The notes under the pieces: generated by a model
What the model was told of the DNA's origin: nothing
Seen by the model: only the letters and a program-made list of their open reading frames with translations
Databases searched by the model: none
Position numbers and translations under genes: made by a program
NCBI RefSeq assembly: GCF_026914185.1
Contig: NC_070559.1
Span: 8,849,501-8,913,500 of the forward strand
DNA from: Puccinia triticina
Lineage: Eukaryota > Basidiomycota > Pucciniomycetes > Pucciniales > Pucciniaceae
DNA: 64,000 nucleotides
Direction of reading: 5' to 3'
Part shown: piece by piece, positions 23,601 through 35,727 of the stretch
Numbering within the stretch: the stretch's first letter is position 1
Layout of the letters: every line of letters begins with the position of its first letter

Positions 23601-24629
23601 ATATATTCATCCTTCGGCTAGTCTCACTCTTCTTCCCTCTTGCGTTTTTTGCAGGCTCCAATTTCATTTCACAAAAGTGAGTATTTTGTTTCATTTTCGC
23701 TAGAATGAGAGTCAATTCTCAACTTGTTGGTCTGCTTCATTTCACAGGAACCCCTATTAGAAGAGTACAGCGTTGCAGCCCAGATTTACAAGTTCTCCCC
23801 AGCAGGTTAAGTTTGCGATCAATTCTACAATATTCTATGTAGGTTCGATTGCCTCAACTGATCCACATTGTTGGTCACACTTTTTATTGTTGCGGGACCT
23901 CAGATATGTGCGAGTTGGCGAGGAATTCAGTGATCCAATCTGGGTTTGAGATGGCTATTAAACGGCATTGGTCGGCCCTCTTTCCCTCTCAAAGCATTTT
24001 CGTTCGCACTCCTTTGTCAAAGTAGCATGTCACGGCCCCTTTCAAAGCTCTAAGACATTGCGCGCTTCCTTTTTTGTTGAAAAATAACACTAACACGTTA
24101 GGTTGGGCGCTGAGTGGTACAAATCGAGTGTCGAGGGTAACGTGATCCATAAGACTAATGTGCCTAATGGGAGACTATCGTTCAGACATTCTACTCTGAC
24201 TGAAGAAAGAATGATGGTCTGTTTCTATTTCCCCTTGACATCAGGGCTTCTTGGACTGACAAAAACACATTGCTATCGTGCTATCAGGTGTGGAGGTTTG
24301 CCGGACGGAAAGGGATTCCGAATCGAGAGCTGGAGATCTACGAAATGGGCCCAGGAGCGGATAACCAAGCTCCACCGAAGAAAGAAGAAGATCATCAAAA
24401 GGGGAACAACGATGCGAGGTCCGATCGAGCCAAGGATAACCCAAAACAAGCCGGCTCAAAAGATCATCCGGAGAAAGTCACACTGCCCTCCTCTCCTTCT
24501 AGAAAACCTGGCAATCAGCCCGGCTTGACCAAAGACGCTTTGTCTGTTGCTATGGCGGCTATGTCTTTGAAACCGTCCGATATCTCCGCGTCAGCTGCCC
24601 ATCTTCCTTTAATGCCAAAAATAGTTTGA
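20670..24629 (+). CDS. AMD1: AMP deaminase
   Basis: Cytosolic enzyme hydrolysing AMP to IMP and ammonia in the purine nucleotide cycle. At least eleven exons; the first clear ones are 20670-20840, 20911-21809, 21951-22295 and 22380-22483. The start is ATG 20670 in an ACCATGG context; an in-frame ATG at 20622 is an alternative. Variable N-terminal region to about 21330, then the conserved core: [20 protein letters not shown] (HxH metal ligands, about 21972), the [21 protein letters not shown] block, [51 protein letters not shown] with SISHGI (about 23333-23410), and NVSLSTDDP (about 23545-23570), whose two aspartates are catalytic/metal-binding. A hydrophilic, lysine-rich tail follows [11 protein letters not shown] and ends at 24627-24629. 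All core motifs are intact, so the gene is presumably functional. Confidence 0.96.
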
Positions 24630-25890
24630 TTGATTAACCCACCGTTTATTTTCTGCTGTTTCAGCGTCCAACCAGGAGTCTCACTCTTCTTGGCTGATAA
24701 ACAACAACACCAGCAACAGTCAAAGCAATAAATTCAACTTGTATAGCACTCAATTGATCAATCATAGTCAAGACATGGCGCCTTCCAAACACTCCTATAT
24801 ACACCGTGTCTTCTTTCAACTGCTAATTTTATTTAAATCTATGAGACCTTCGCGTGTATTCTTCACCCCTCTCTTCCTCTTCTTAGAAAGTGTCAAGCAT
24901 CTTTGTTTATCTCCTTATCTGGAAATAAGAATTTCTTTGTCGGCTATCTTGGATGCGGTGAGCTATTAACGCTCAAAAAGACAAGTGAGAAGTGGTGTAC
25001 GACATGTGTGCTCAATTACTTTGTCTGAAAGATCATGAGTGAACTGGTAGGCCAGTTTTGATCATTCGAGGAACTAATATGTATGTGGTGTAAGAAAGTA
25101 TGCACACCTCGGAAAATGATGGGTACAGTTGCGCAAGGCATATTTCTGTACCAGAAAACCCTCAGGGGCTCTCTGGTATATGAGTTTACCTGTTTTGGGG
25201 ACTGGGAATTTGATTTTCCAAAAATTTAAGACATATCTGCAGGTGATTATCATGTTGTCTTGAAAACTAATTTTACTGGTGGAGATGGGTCAAGATCAAG
25301 TCCGTGCTTTACAGGAAAGCTGGCAATGTTTAAGAGCTGTAACCTCTATGTACATGGATTGGAGTCTGACTCTGCCTTCTAGATTTCAATTTATATATTT
25401 ACAAGAAGAGAGAGGACAAAGAAGTGGCTGTAATTGTTTTATTTTACATAATTCAAAATCAAGCTTTATACTAGTACTAATTTGATTTTTTGGGGGTGAG
25501 ATACGTTCCTGTTTGGTAGGACTTTAAGAAAACAGGTTCGGAAAAATAATCAAACAGGGGAAACAGGACAAAATGGTCAAGAAACTTGAAAGGCAGATTT
25601 CACATAGTGGACATCATCACGGGTCTTCTCCTTGGGGGTCGTGTAGGTTTCGCAAGCTGAAAACAATTCAGATTAGCAAGCTTGGTGGTCCCAGTCGGTT
25701 CCTGATGAGGGTTTGCAGACATTTGGAAACTTACATTTGCAGCCTGGATAACCTGTTGGAGTTGCGTAGATTTGATGAAGTGGCCTGCGGTAATACTTCG
25801 CCAAAGTAACGAGGGCTGCATTAATATTGTGCATCTTCCGAAGCAGGATATGCATGTAGGAATGGACGTGAAGATATTCTGGTGTTGGAC
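24630..25890. other. Intergenic between two convergent genes
   Basis: Holds the AMP deaminase 3' UTR. Near 25128 lies a single CAGTTGCGCAAGGCAT end of the MITE family seen at 19232; no matching second end was found downstream, so it is probably a truncated copy. No supported coding region. Confidence 0.45.
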
Positions 25891-25892
25891 TC

Positions 25893-28885
25893 ACTCGTTG
25901 CCCACGCTGGAGGAGGAAGGCGGGTTGATGGAAGCATCTGGTTCAGGCAAAGAGCCGAGTGAAATTTGTTTTTCACTACTAGGTGCGAAGTAGGAGAACT
26001 TTGGATCATTATCCTTAAATTTTGGACTCAACAACAAGGGACGTGTGTCAAGGCGGAGGTTATGATTTCCTGGGTCTTGTGATTGGAAAGATATTGGCGA
26101 TGAAATTTGTTCGATCCTCAAAGAGGGCCGTCCACTCTTTTTCGAATCTTTCTTTTTGGAGTTTTGTTCGACAGGTTCCGCCTTGCGTGAATTTGGTTTG
26201 ACTGGGTCAGCATTCTTCTTCTTCTTCCAGAACTTGAAGATATTCAATGAGCCTGATCGACGGATGTTTCCAGGCTTTGAATGATGACTGTCTTTTCCTT
26301 CTGATGGAGCTTCGATTTTGGGATCGGTTTGGATGAGGTTTACGAGCTGAAAAGTTGAAAACGAATTTCGCGAGCCGTGTTCAGAGTTTCTTGTATCACT
26401 GGAAGAAAACTGATTGCTGGAAGGAGACGCCATTTTTGTCGTTGAGCTCAACTCCTGAGAAAAATACGAATTATTGCTTGCGGGTTGATCAAACTGTACA
26501 CTCAGGCTTCTTTCATTTCGTTTGGGGCCAAAAAACGTTTCTCGCAAGCTCGATTGACTTGGCGTGCGCCGTTGATCAAGAGAACATTTGGTAAGCCGAA
26601 AGCTTTCCAGCGAAGCACAGCTGCAAAGTAACAGCCACACACCTTTTTACCAATTTCAGTAGACCTCTAGGACGATTTGAGATTGCACCGGATCCTGTGG
26701 TCTGACTGGGATGTTGGGTGGAAAATGTCTCGCGGGGCTTTGGCAAACTAGTGGAGAGAGAGGATCTTGCTAGAGTGTCCGACGCTGGTTGACCATTGTC
26801 CTTTGCGAACTGATTCCAACTAGCGACGAAAAAAAAACCTCAAACAGTGGCATAATTTGACCACAAATTAGTGAGTGACAGGAAATCCACATACGAGTTG
26901 ATATTGTCTGGGGGCTTGAACCCGTTCAGTGGATTTCTACCTCCTAGGTGGTCACCCAAGTACAAATTGGTGCTCGCAAGTGAAAGATCACTGTCAGCAG
27001 AAGTTTGCAACTCTTCCGTTTCTTCGTCTCGCGCATGCAAAGCACAACTTTGAGCGCAGGCACAAGCCCCCTCCCTGATTTGGGAAGGACGCCGGAATAA
27101 CAACAGTTGACCAAATGAACGCCTGGCTTGAATGGTTTTGGAAGGCTCAGTCACCAGGGATGGTGTGACTGCTACTGACGCTGTCCGGCTCCGATTGTTT
27201 CTTAGTGAGTGGGGGGCTGATATCGGTTTCAGGGAGCAGTCGTAGCTTTGTCGAATCGCTGGGGATTCGACATCTTCACCAGGATAGATGGAGAAGTTTG
27301 AATGAGCACATGAAGGCGAGGCGATCATGGGACTGGGAGCCAGGATGGCTGTTTCAGAGGCCGGCGATGCTTCGAGAACTTTGCCTCTTCTACCTTCGTA
27401 CGAATCATATGAGTACATCGAGCCGGCCTCGCTGGGACAAGACTCCGGGCTGAGGGTTGTTGGCGTGGAAAAAGACCCAGACTGGCCATTCCGATCTGAA
27501 TTGGGGCTCCTTGGGAAAGACAAAGAAAGGATAGAATTGATCTCATCGGCGGAGTGTCCGAAATCAGTATTAATGAAATCAGGGATACTGGAGGCATGAA
27601 TGCTGGAATCAGTTTCCGTTCCGCTATGTCGCCATCCTTTGATAGTTGGGGTCTGGCCTGAGCTGGAGCGGGCCGATCTCAATGGAGTGCGTGGACATGA
27701 GTATTGATTCCCCATCTTGACATGATTTCCAGGCTCCTTCTGACGTGAATCTGGATCCTCTTCTATGGTAAGCTGACCGGGCCCCATCATCTTGCCAGGC
27801 ACGTCAGGTTCGTCAGGTGGCGTGAGCTGAATATTTAGCTCGCTAGTGGGTGGCAGGAAGGAATATGTCAGTCTAACGTTTTCAAAGTGGTGAATGTGAG
27901 GGAGTAAAGGAGGTAGTCTTGATAAAAGGAGTATTCAAGATTTGGTGCAAATACTGGTCAACGCAGGAAATGCTCTAAGCATCGAGGATCAGTGTAATAT
28001 AAGAGCAAGCACCGCCATACTGGCGAGAAGCAACTAAAACCCCGACTTGCGGATTTTTTTTGATGAGGCGGAACAGCAAAGAAAAACGCAAGGAAATATC
28101 TCACGAGTTCAAGATATTCGAAGGTGGGCTTAGGACTAGACGGCTGGGTCTTTTCTGACGATGAGCTGGTGCGCTATCACTCCGGATGACAATAGGGGTA
28201 CTTTTTTCCGACGGCAGCTGGTTCAACAGAAAAGGGAAGCAAATGCGTGAGCATGGTCATTCGGAAAGCTCGTGTGGATATGACCAGGCGGATTCATGTG
28301 CACATTGCAATTGCACCAGGTTCGTTCGAGAAACCTTGCCGCACACGTGAATTTGGATGCTCACCATGTACTCCATCTGATAAAAGACCTGACTGTGCTC
28401 CAGATATGCGGAAGATATAGGATTGCAATAATCGGAGCGAGCGTGAGTGTATATATTTGCGATGATGACACTTCCCGCTTTGCTGGCCCTGACGGGTGGC
28501 TGAGATGAGAGCCGCTTGATGATCACAACCAGAAGGTTGCAGGTTAAAGCCTGACGAATCTACCAGAACCGGATGTATCCTGAGGTATCCTGATATATTT
28601 TTTTGTTGCGCTTGAACAAAGGAGGTTGATCCCACTGCAAAGGACTCGGGTGCGCGATGGAATCTGCAGAAAAAGACGAGAAAACCAAGGAAGTTGGACA
28701 GAAATAACGGAGAAGGCGAGGGACAAGCACCTGACTGACGATTAGGCCCAAATGCAGAACTGTGGACACGTCTTCTGGGTCTTGACGCAGTCAAGATAGT
28801 CAAGATGTTCTTGAAAAGGTAGAGGAGTGAGTGCAGGTCGAGATCGGTTCGAAGTTTGTCGAGCAGGACTTGGAACAACAAAGGA
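25893..28885 (-). CDS. Large serine/proline-rich, mostly disordered protein, unknown function (5' end uncertain)
   Basis: I do not recognise this protein. A chain of seven open exons joined by plausible GT-AG introns runs on the minus strand: about 28885-28726, 28664-28576, 28502-28375, 28222-28105, 27831-26850, 26825-26650 and 26620-25893. The first part is hydrophobic (LHSLLYLFKNILTILTAS) and may be folded. The fourth residue block has KAGSVIIANIYTHARSDYCN. The rest is low-complexity Ser/Pro/Asn with scattered phosphosite-like SP motifs and a basic cluster (IFKFWKKKKNADPVK) before the C-terminus ending SSSSVGNE. The 5' end is not fixed: the first exon lacks an ATG in frame, so another exon probably lies upstream near 29000-29200. 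A signalling or scaffold role would be a guess. Confidence 0.6.
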
Positions 28886-29890
28886 AAAGCATGCAGCCCT
28901 CAAGTGACTTGATATTTATGTATTTGGCGAAAACAAGGCCCGGGCCTGGTCATGACGGAAATGAACTCTGTTAAACTTACACCTCTGCCCCAGGCTGAGA
29001 TGGCGGGCCCTGAAGATACGAAAAAACCTCTAGTTAGGCAGGGAAGGACTGTGGCGGTCCAACTGGTGTTACCATGCGTGTTTGAAACCTGCCCTGGGCC
29101 TGATGTGGGGCAGGCGGCAGCACAAGCCGTATCCTCCAGGCGCGAAGTCTTTGGTTCGTGTTCTGGACCTCAAGTGTTGGGCGCTTCGAGATGGACATGA
29201 AGAGCTGGATTGATACGACCAGAGGTTAGAACTTCATCAGTTCACTCTGCTCGGCTGTACCAGTTGGATCGTTGTTCTCGATTGATCAAGCTCAGCTCTC
29301 ATCCACGACAATCGAGCCTCGAGGTGCCGCCGAGGGGAAATTAAATACATATTTATATCTACTTAAGATGACAGAAGGGACAAACAAGTTACAATCATTG
29401 GGCCATTGTCGTCTCCATTGCAGAGCAGTCCTAGTACCGGACGTCAGCTCAGAGCCGAGCGATTGAGTCCCTCAGATCAACATTTATTTCCCCATCATGG
29501 GCAAAGTTTACACAGCAAATTTCCCATCGTGCACTCAGGCAACGTTATATGGCACCTGAATTGCTTTATTTATTTATGTAAATATTTATGACTCATGGTC
29601 TGGTGAGTATACAAGACTTTGGCCTTCAGAGGTTGCCCAGTCCAATTTAAATTGAACTTTGATACGCATCGAAAGGGTGGTTGCTCGAATTTCCATAGGT
29701 ACACAGAAGCTGGGCGTGAGGAGGCAGAGGTCGAGAGAATCTTAGAATATGGGAACATTTTTTCTCCAGAATGTTGGATACATAATATTTTTAAGGAATG
29801 ACAAGAAACCCCATTGCAAAGAAGATGCGGCTCAAATGCAATTCTGTTATTACGGTTAACAAGTAGCAGATTTGAAAAGACAAATTAAAA
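28886..29890. other. Intergenic, possibly with the 5' exon of the minus-strand gene
   Basis: The GC-richer part (28960-29200) could hold the first exon of the gene ending at 25893, for example an open minus-strand stretch starting MSISKRPTLEVQNTNQRL near 29198, but splice signals are weak. From 29260 on, AT-rich sequence without supported features. Confidence 0.35.
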
Positions 29891-29894
29891 TGCA

Positions 29895-30040
29895 CTCCCA
29901 GATTGGAGGACTTCCCGTCAATCTGGGAACCCCTTCCAGACCCAGATCTGAGCCAAATTTCCCAGGGGAAGTTAGGCTTTGAGACTCTGGGAGGCTCCCA
30001 GATTGCTCCCAGATTGTGACGAAGTCCTCCTCAATGTGGG
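29895..30040. repeat. Short foldback (MITE-like)
   Basis: CAGATTGGAGGACTTCCCGT at about 29898 faces TGACGAAGTCCTCCTCAATG at about 30018, and several CTCCCAGATT/AATCTGGGA words pair inside. Roughly 145 bp in total, with no coding capacity. Confidence 0.5.
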
Positions 30041-30272
30041 CCGTGCTGGGTCGTTGCTTATGTCGGTGAAGAGAGTGGGAAAAAAGATTCACCGGCATCC
30101 ATGATCCCAGGGACTACGGAGGAAACTTTTTGGACAATATACACTATAAGCATCACCAAAAATATGCCAATAATGGACATACGCCCAAGACGGGAATCCC
30201 CCGGGGCCCCCTGAGGCATCTTGATTCTTGGATCCAAGTTCGAATCTTGCACCACCCATCACTCGGCCGACA

Positions 30273-31180
30273 ATGTTCAGACACCTTCAAAAGCGACAGA
30301 AGTTATCGAAAACTCACCCAGGGAGTTTGCCGACAGCAGGATCCGACTCAGAATCATCATCGGACGCAGACTCAGAATCCGACTCAGGCTCTCAAACAGA
30401 CGAGCAAGAGCAATCTTCTGAAGAAAGCGAGGGGAGGAGTCAAGCAGAATCCGATTCTGATGAATCACATGCACACGACGGAAAAAAGCCCAAGCGAGGT
30501 GTGAGAGTTCCTGAAAGCCTCCTGAAAGTACTGGAAAATCCAATTGTCTACCCCGGGGATGGCGATGAGACAGACCACGAGGATTTGGAATCTGCTGAGC
30601 CCCGCGATACCGAAGGATCAACATCAGAAAATCCTTCCAAACATCAGATCCGAGCTCGAACAAATGCATTCCCCATATGTTTGGTTTGCCCCGGCAAAGT
30701 CCTCAAGACTGAAACGTTGCTGGAGGAGCACTTGAGGGGTCAGGTAACTGTCTGGTGTCATCTACTTTGAAATTCGCTTCATCACCACGGGCTGACATCC
30801 ATTTCTTGTTGCATTTGAAGGCTCACACGCGAAGATTAGCTCGTTATGAAGACTTCATCCATAATCCACCGCCTCACACTTCGCTGTCGCCCGACGCGAC
30901 AGATGTGATTGAATTACTTGACGCTCTCATAGGTCCACCGCCAGTCGTCCCAGCAGGTTCTACGCAGCTTAAGAAGAAGCAAAAACGAAGGAAGCGAAGG
31001 TCGGCAAAACATACTCAATCTGAGAAAACCTCGAAGACTGCTGGCGAAGGAAATCCCAGCTCCGAATCCAAGAAATCCCCACGGAAAAGGAACAAGGCAA
31101 AGACACGCGAGAGGGTCCGTAAAGGCAAACGGGAGCGACAAGAAAAGCTTGCGAAGAGTAACGAGGCGGAAACTCCATGA
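30273..31180 (+). CDS. C2H2-like zinc-finger protein with acidic and basic low-complexity regions
   Basis: 276 aa from two exons, 30273-30743 and 30821-31180, joined by a 77-bp intron (donor GTAACT, acceptor TTTGAAG). The start is ATG 30273; an in-frame ATG at 30228 is possible. Order: a basic N-terminus (MFRHLQKRQKLSK), an acidic Ser/Asp/Glu region (residues about 22-75), a single zinc-binding-like motif split by the intron (CLVCPGKVLKTETLLEEHL then AHTRRL, giving C-x2-C and H-x6-H), and a strongly basic C-terminal tail (KKKQKRRKRRSAKH; KRNKAKTRERVRKGKRER). Acidic plus lysine-rich tails with one finger suggest a nucleolar or ribosome-biogenesis protein, but this is inference; no named orthologue is claimed. 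Confidence 0.75.
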
Positions 31181-31810
31181 TCTGGTCATGGAAATACAAC
31201 TAGCCTACCTGACCGAAATCATAAAGGGTACGATAATTGGAACGATTAATCGGCTTTCACATGGTTGTTAATCAACCGATTTCTTTATATATATCGTCCT
31301 AGAGTCCAGGAGCGGCCACATTCATTTCCAATCTCACATTGACCTTCTGAATCCACTCAATTCCTTATCTAATTGATACACCTTAACCCTCTTCTCTGCA
31401 ACCCGCTCAGCAACATATTTCTTTGAACTTTGACCGCTAAGATGGAGCTCAATGTGACCCTAGACATGCATACTAAACATTTCTGAACTCTACAGAAGTA
31501 GTAGAACCCTAAGATTGTAACTGCGAGGCTACATGACTTGGGGGCTAGGTAAGGCACCCGAACCCCGGCTTTTGGGACATGCCCCGAGGTTAGGTCATTG
31601 GGATGGGACTCATCGTGCCCCGAACCCCGGGTCATGACAGGCTCTGAGGATGGGGGCAAATGACAGGCTCTGAGGATGGGGGCAAAGGTGCATCTTTTTT
31701 GAGTTTACCTTTATTTTACTCAAGTGTATATGACTCTCATTACTCAATGATGATAATGATAAAAAAACTGGATTACAAATGGGGGGAGTTAACAAAATAG
31801 AATAAAAATA
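31181..31810. other. Intergenic with a 26-bp tandem duplication
   Basis: TGACAGGCTCTGAGGATGG (part of a 26-bp unit) starts at 31635 and again at 31661. Nearby, GCACCCGAACCCCGG (31554) and GTGCCCCGAACCCCGG (31614) are related. No gene is supported. Confidence 0.55.
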
Positions 31811-31814
31811 AAAC

Positions 31815-33186
31815 TATAGAGCCAATTTTAAGGCCCTTATCAACAATTTTTTAAAAAATGAAGAAGTTGCTCTGATTTTCAGAGGATACCCAATCCTGTA
31901 CATCTTGCCATATTTTTGAAAATTTGTTGATAGAGGCCTTAACATTGATTCAACAATTTTATTTTTATCCTATTGTGAACCCCCTTAATGTCAAAGGTTT
32001 GGTACCATTCCTTGAGGCAAAATATAAGTTGCTCAACACTTTCAGCTTTGAGGGAGGATCACTGCCTTCCTTCTCTTAGATAAAAATCTCTCCAATGAGG
32101 CACTGGTCTCAGGAATGCAGAGGTATTTACATGCCATCTTCAATGAGATTGGAAATGTTTTTGGCCAATTCAACCATTATTGAAGACTCTTCATTTCACA
32201 TGGCTCAATGTCTTCCTTGAGGTAGTGGTTGATTTCAGTTGAGACTCTCTTGAGCCAATCTGGTTGTTGGTATAGAGCTTGGGCAAAGAACCCCAGGCCT
32301 GGCTAGTCATTGCAACCAAGGGCTGAGCTTTAATTTTGGATGCATCATCTTTTTGCTCAAACTCATATTTGTGCTTCTAATCAAACTCATGTGCAATCAA
32401 GGTGAAAGTCTCAATATTATCATCTGTTGATATCATGTAGTTCTCCAATCCTTGAACATGAGGAACAGAAAGTGTGATGTCTTTCATCAAGTTTTTTTTC
32501 ATAAAGTGGTTACTGCCATGAAGGCAGTAAAATTTGGATCAGTCCAGGCATCATGAGTGAACAACAGAAAATCCTCTTTGAGGAGTGATTGAATCTTGAT
32601 GGTCTCTCAGAATTGCAGATGTACATCTCTGACAAGATGATTTGCAATTGTTTTTTGGCTGATTTGATTCACTAAAGACATTTTTCCTTTGTTGAGAAGC
32701 TGGGCAGAGTTGCAGAAAGATTTTTGCACAATCACAGTGAATGGCAGGTCACATAAAAAGGGCATTCTTGAGTGATTCACTGTTAATTTTGACATGAAAT
32801 TGGAAGACATTTCTGGATTAATAAATCATAATATGTCAATATAATAAATAAAGTGACTATAAGAAGACTCACCTTTCCTTCAATCTTTCCTTTTTTTGAC
32901 CATTTTTCCTTGTCAAAGTGATTATGCTTTGTCTTAATCTGGAGAGTTGTATTGGCAAATCAATGGGCTGACACAGATTCTTGGTACTGCCAATTTTTTC
33001 CTTTTCAATTGGGTTCTGCATAATTTACCATTCTTCTTGGCTAAAGTGACCTGGCAAGCTGCCTTGTTGGTTTCTTTGGATTTGACAAAGTGGTTCCAAG
33101 CCCAAGATCTTTTGAGTGATTTGGGAGGCAAAGACAATGGTGCATCTTCTGCTTCATTGTCAGATCCAAGTTCAATTATAGTTTGA
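31815..33186 (-). pseudogene. Degenerate hAT transposase with BED zinc finger
   Basis: Minus-strand relic of a hAT-superfamily transposase. From its 5' side: a BED-finger-like stretch (LKRSWAWNHFVKSKETNKAA, about 33100-33030) with C..C spacing partly preserved; then SRMPFLCDLPFTVIVQKSF (about 32770-32710) and QKTIANHLVRDVHLQF, matching the start of the catalytic region; FTHDAWTDPNFTAFMAVTTL (about 32575-32515), carrying the catalytic Asp; ITLSVPHVQGLENYM (about 32485-32440); and a tail with SINKFSKIWQDVQDW (about 31945-31900). Stops and frameshifts separate these pieces, so it is inactive. The last conserved hAT dimerisation segment is not recognised. Confidence 0.7.
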
Positions 33187-33577
33187 TTTGGGGGCTGAGG
33201 GGGGCTCGCTGTGCTACTGTTGGATCAATTTATTTTTGCACTTCATTTTTGGGCTGGTGTGGTGAATTACAGTGGTCCCTGCGTAGAAAAATTGCAGGAC
33301 CCCACCACTCCAAGATGCTTCCTGGGTAAAGTCAAGTGGTCTGGAGATCTCCGCTCCGCTCCACAAAGGAGTAATGGGGTGCAATAACCATAAGAGCATG
33401 CAACAGTAAAGTAATAATAAACTAACCGCCAGTATGTAGAGAGTCCCACAAAATACAGTAAAAATCGGCCATGAAAGTAAACATAAAAAATGAACTCCAC
33501 CTGCAAAACAACTCCACCGCAAGGAATCCATACCAGAACTTATAGTAAGAATGAATCAAAATGCGTAAAAGTCATAA

Positions 33578-33585
33578 TGATATTT

Positions 33586-33616
<31 letters not shown>

Positions 33617-33645
33617 GACTGCCCCGTCCCCCCCCCCCCCCCCCT
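33578..33645. repeat. Poly-T/poly-G followed by poly-C, perfect-hairpin potential
   Basis: Runs of T, then about 21-22 G, the spacer ACTGCCCCGT, then about 18 C. The G and C runs can form one long G:C stem. Homopolymer lengths may be affected by sequencing or assembly. Open frames reading through it as poly-Gly or poly-Pro are artefacts. Confidence 0.8.
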
Positions 33646-33890
33646 CCCTAGAAAAGGAAAGACAACATGAGAGAAAGAAAAAAAAATATCCTCCCCTGCC
33701 CACCTCCCACACACACAATCTGCAAAGCCAAACTCCCACAACCACGCACGTCATCTGTCCATTCCACTCTCACACGGATCTCCTGTCAACTTTGCCGCAT
33801 GTCATCACCCACCGTTGGACTCCTCTCACCCCTGTCTAGCCTACAGTGCGGGGATCCCACACACTGCTTCCGCCCCAGCTACGCTGTGGT

Positions 33891-34923
33891 AAGCCAATCC
33901 TGATCTACCCAGAAAACCAGCAACCATCAATCACAATGCTGTCACACCTCAAGAATAAATCCCATACCTCTGGCCCCCTTGTCAGCAAAGCCCAAGCCCC
34001 TCAACATCCCCACTCAATGGACATACCCTGGATAATAGTATTCCCTCTTCCCACACTCCCCCTCTCTTGGATAAACCCTCTTCCTAGTCTCAAACATCTA
34101 CCCAGATCACATTTTACCCCCTTCTTCTAGTGTTTCCTTAGAACCATGTGCTCAAAGATGTATAAGCACCCTTGAAACCCTTCACCCTCCAAACCCAACA
34201 TGATACACATTATGCTAGACATAGCCCCAAACCCCACCTAGATTATTACTTCCTGAAACACTTCATGAAACACCTGACTCCTCCTATCTTAGATCCTTAG
34301 ATTACTTCTTCCTGAAACACTTCCTGAAACTCATAACTCCTCCTATCTTAGATCATAGAATATTCTACCCCTTTTATGTCTCACATATCCCCTCCTCCAA
34401 CTAGGAAGATTGCACCATAGCCCCCAGAAGATGGCATCATCCCCACCCACTATTACACCATCATGTGACTCCTTGAACCACTACTCTGACCACATGGCTG
34501 TTTCATCCTATAGAAGTAGAATGTTCTATGCTTCCCTGCAGGTTATCCTTGTTTCCTCATGGCTCCTCTTTCTTGTGTATATAAACTGGGTTGTTTTCCT
34601 CTTCATTTATTCCCCATCAGATCCTGTCAAAGTAATTCAGATCACTGGTCACCATTCACTAGCCTAGCTTATGCCATTAAATCAGAGTGGACAAGCTTGA
34701 TAAGTCTATGCCAAATATATCAGGTTGGACAGACTTTACATTACCTTTAACTTGCTATTAGATTAGTAGAAAGTAAACCCTTAGACAAACCTCAAGAATC
34801 CTCTATAGCCACACCTTTCCATAAGAGTCCACACTCTTATATTCTTTTTCTTGTTCCCAGAGAGGCAGCCCATTAAAGCACCATTCCCTCTCCAGCTCTA
34901 TTCATCCCAAGAGTAGTTCCACA
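33891..34923 (+). mobile_element. LTR-family copy 4, right half
   Basis: Matches 16684-17623 almost base for base, from ACGCTGTGGTAAGCCAATCC to GAGTAGTTCCACA, with the same TATATAAA (about 34578). It is about 95 bp longer, mainly because a block with TTCCTGAAACACTTC and CTCCTCCTATCTTAGATC is duplicated (about 34225-34350). The left half is absent. Confidence 0.7.
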
Positions 34924-35090
34924 ACGCCTGCTGACTTAGCCTGCTTTGGCTGCCACATCTTCCCCTGTTCACCACCGCTACTGTGTTGAGTTGTCTGTTA
35001 GTCTGCTACCATGATGTATCACCACAGTATGGAGGGCTGTCGGATCGACCCATGAGCACTACCAACCAACCACCCAGCTGGCAGCCACAA

Positions 35091-35175
35091 GCGTCTGTAG
35101 CCTAGTTGGTAAAGGCAGCACTCTAGTATGTGTCTCAACATAGCTGAGGTCGTGAGTTCGACTCTCACCAGACAC
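35091..35175 (+). tRNA. tRNA-like sequence, class II fold; possibly a decayed tRNA or SINE head
   Basis: GCGTCTG pairs with CAGACAC (one mismatch) as acceptor stem. The D arm is GCCTAGTTGGTAAAGGC, the T arm GTGAG-TTCGACT-CTCAC is perfect, and CTCA...TGAG forms a long variable arm. Pol III boxes are good: A box TAGCCTAGTTGG, B box AGTTCGACTCT. The anticodon stem is poor (GCAC/GTGT with an 8-base loop), so an anticodon cannot be assigned safely. Its setting between transposon copies suggests a tRNA-derived SINE or a relic rather than a working tRNA. Confidence 0.45.
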
Positions 35176-35727
35176 ATCTTCATTTTACAGTCTCTACATA
35201 TTGTGGTGATACAGGACAGAGAGGCTTACTTGGGCCTGGGTACTGCAGCAAGGCGTGTGAGGACGAGGAACTTTTTGTATCTAGTTTAGCTAAAGTTGTA
35301 CCATTTCTTTCCTCTTTTCTTTTCCTCACTCACTCTTCCTTGTATCAACTCCTCTCATACCTCCTTAGGTGCAGAGTTGTTTCTCTCTCTCTCTGTTCTC
35401 TCGTCAGCCTCCCACAATTGGCCTCCTTAGCTCACTGCGCGTCACGGGTGTTTCTCAGCTACTAGCCAGTCTGTGCTGGCCTGCATAAGTTGATTCCAGC
35501 TCCGCTGTTGAGCTCTGCCGCCGCAGCACCGTGTACAATAACTCCGCACCCCACCTCAAAGACATCCTCTACGCCAGCCTGAAAACTCCGCACATCCATG
35601 TGGTCAATTTGAGTCCCCAACCTGGATTTACCACCACACCGGATGGCCCTTGCTAGGCTTTGTTGCAGTGGGTATGTCCCAGGCATGCAGCTCCTTGGAC
35701 ATTGTCACCTCCCACTGCGCTCCCAAC

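Noticed and set aside
28952..29200. 82-codon plus-strand frame
   Set aside because: No domain; the region more likely holds the 5' end of the minus-strand gene.
31826..31951. Inverted TTAAGGCC...GGCCTTAA pair as a MITE
   Set aside because: The same bases read as the C-terminal coding part of the hAT transposase relic, so the pairing is likely chance.
33561..33839. Open frames reading poly-Gly/Pro
   Set aside because: Created by the G/C homopolymers.
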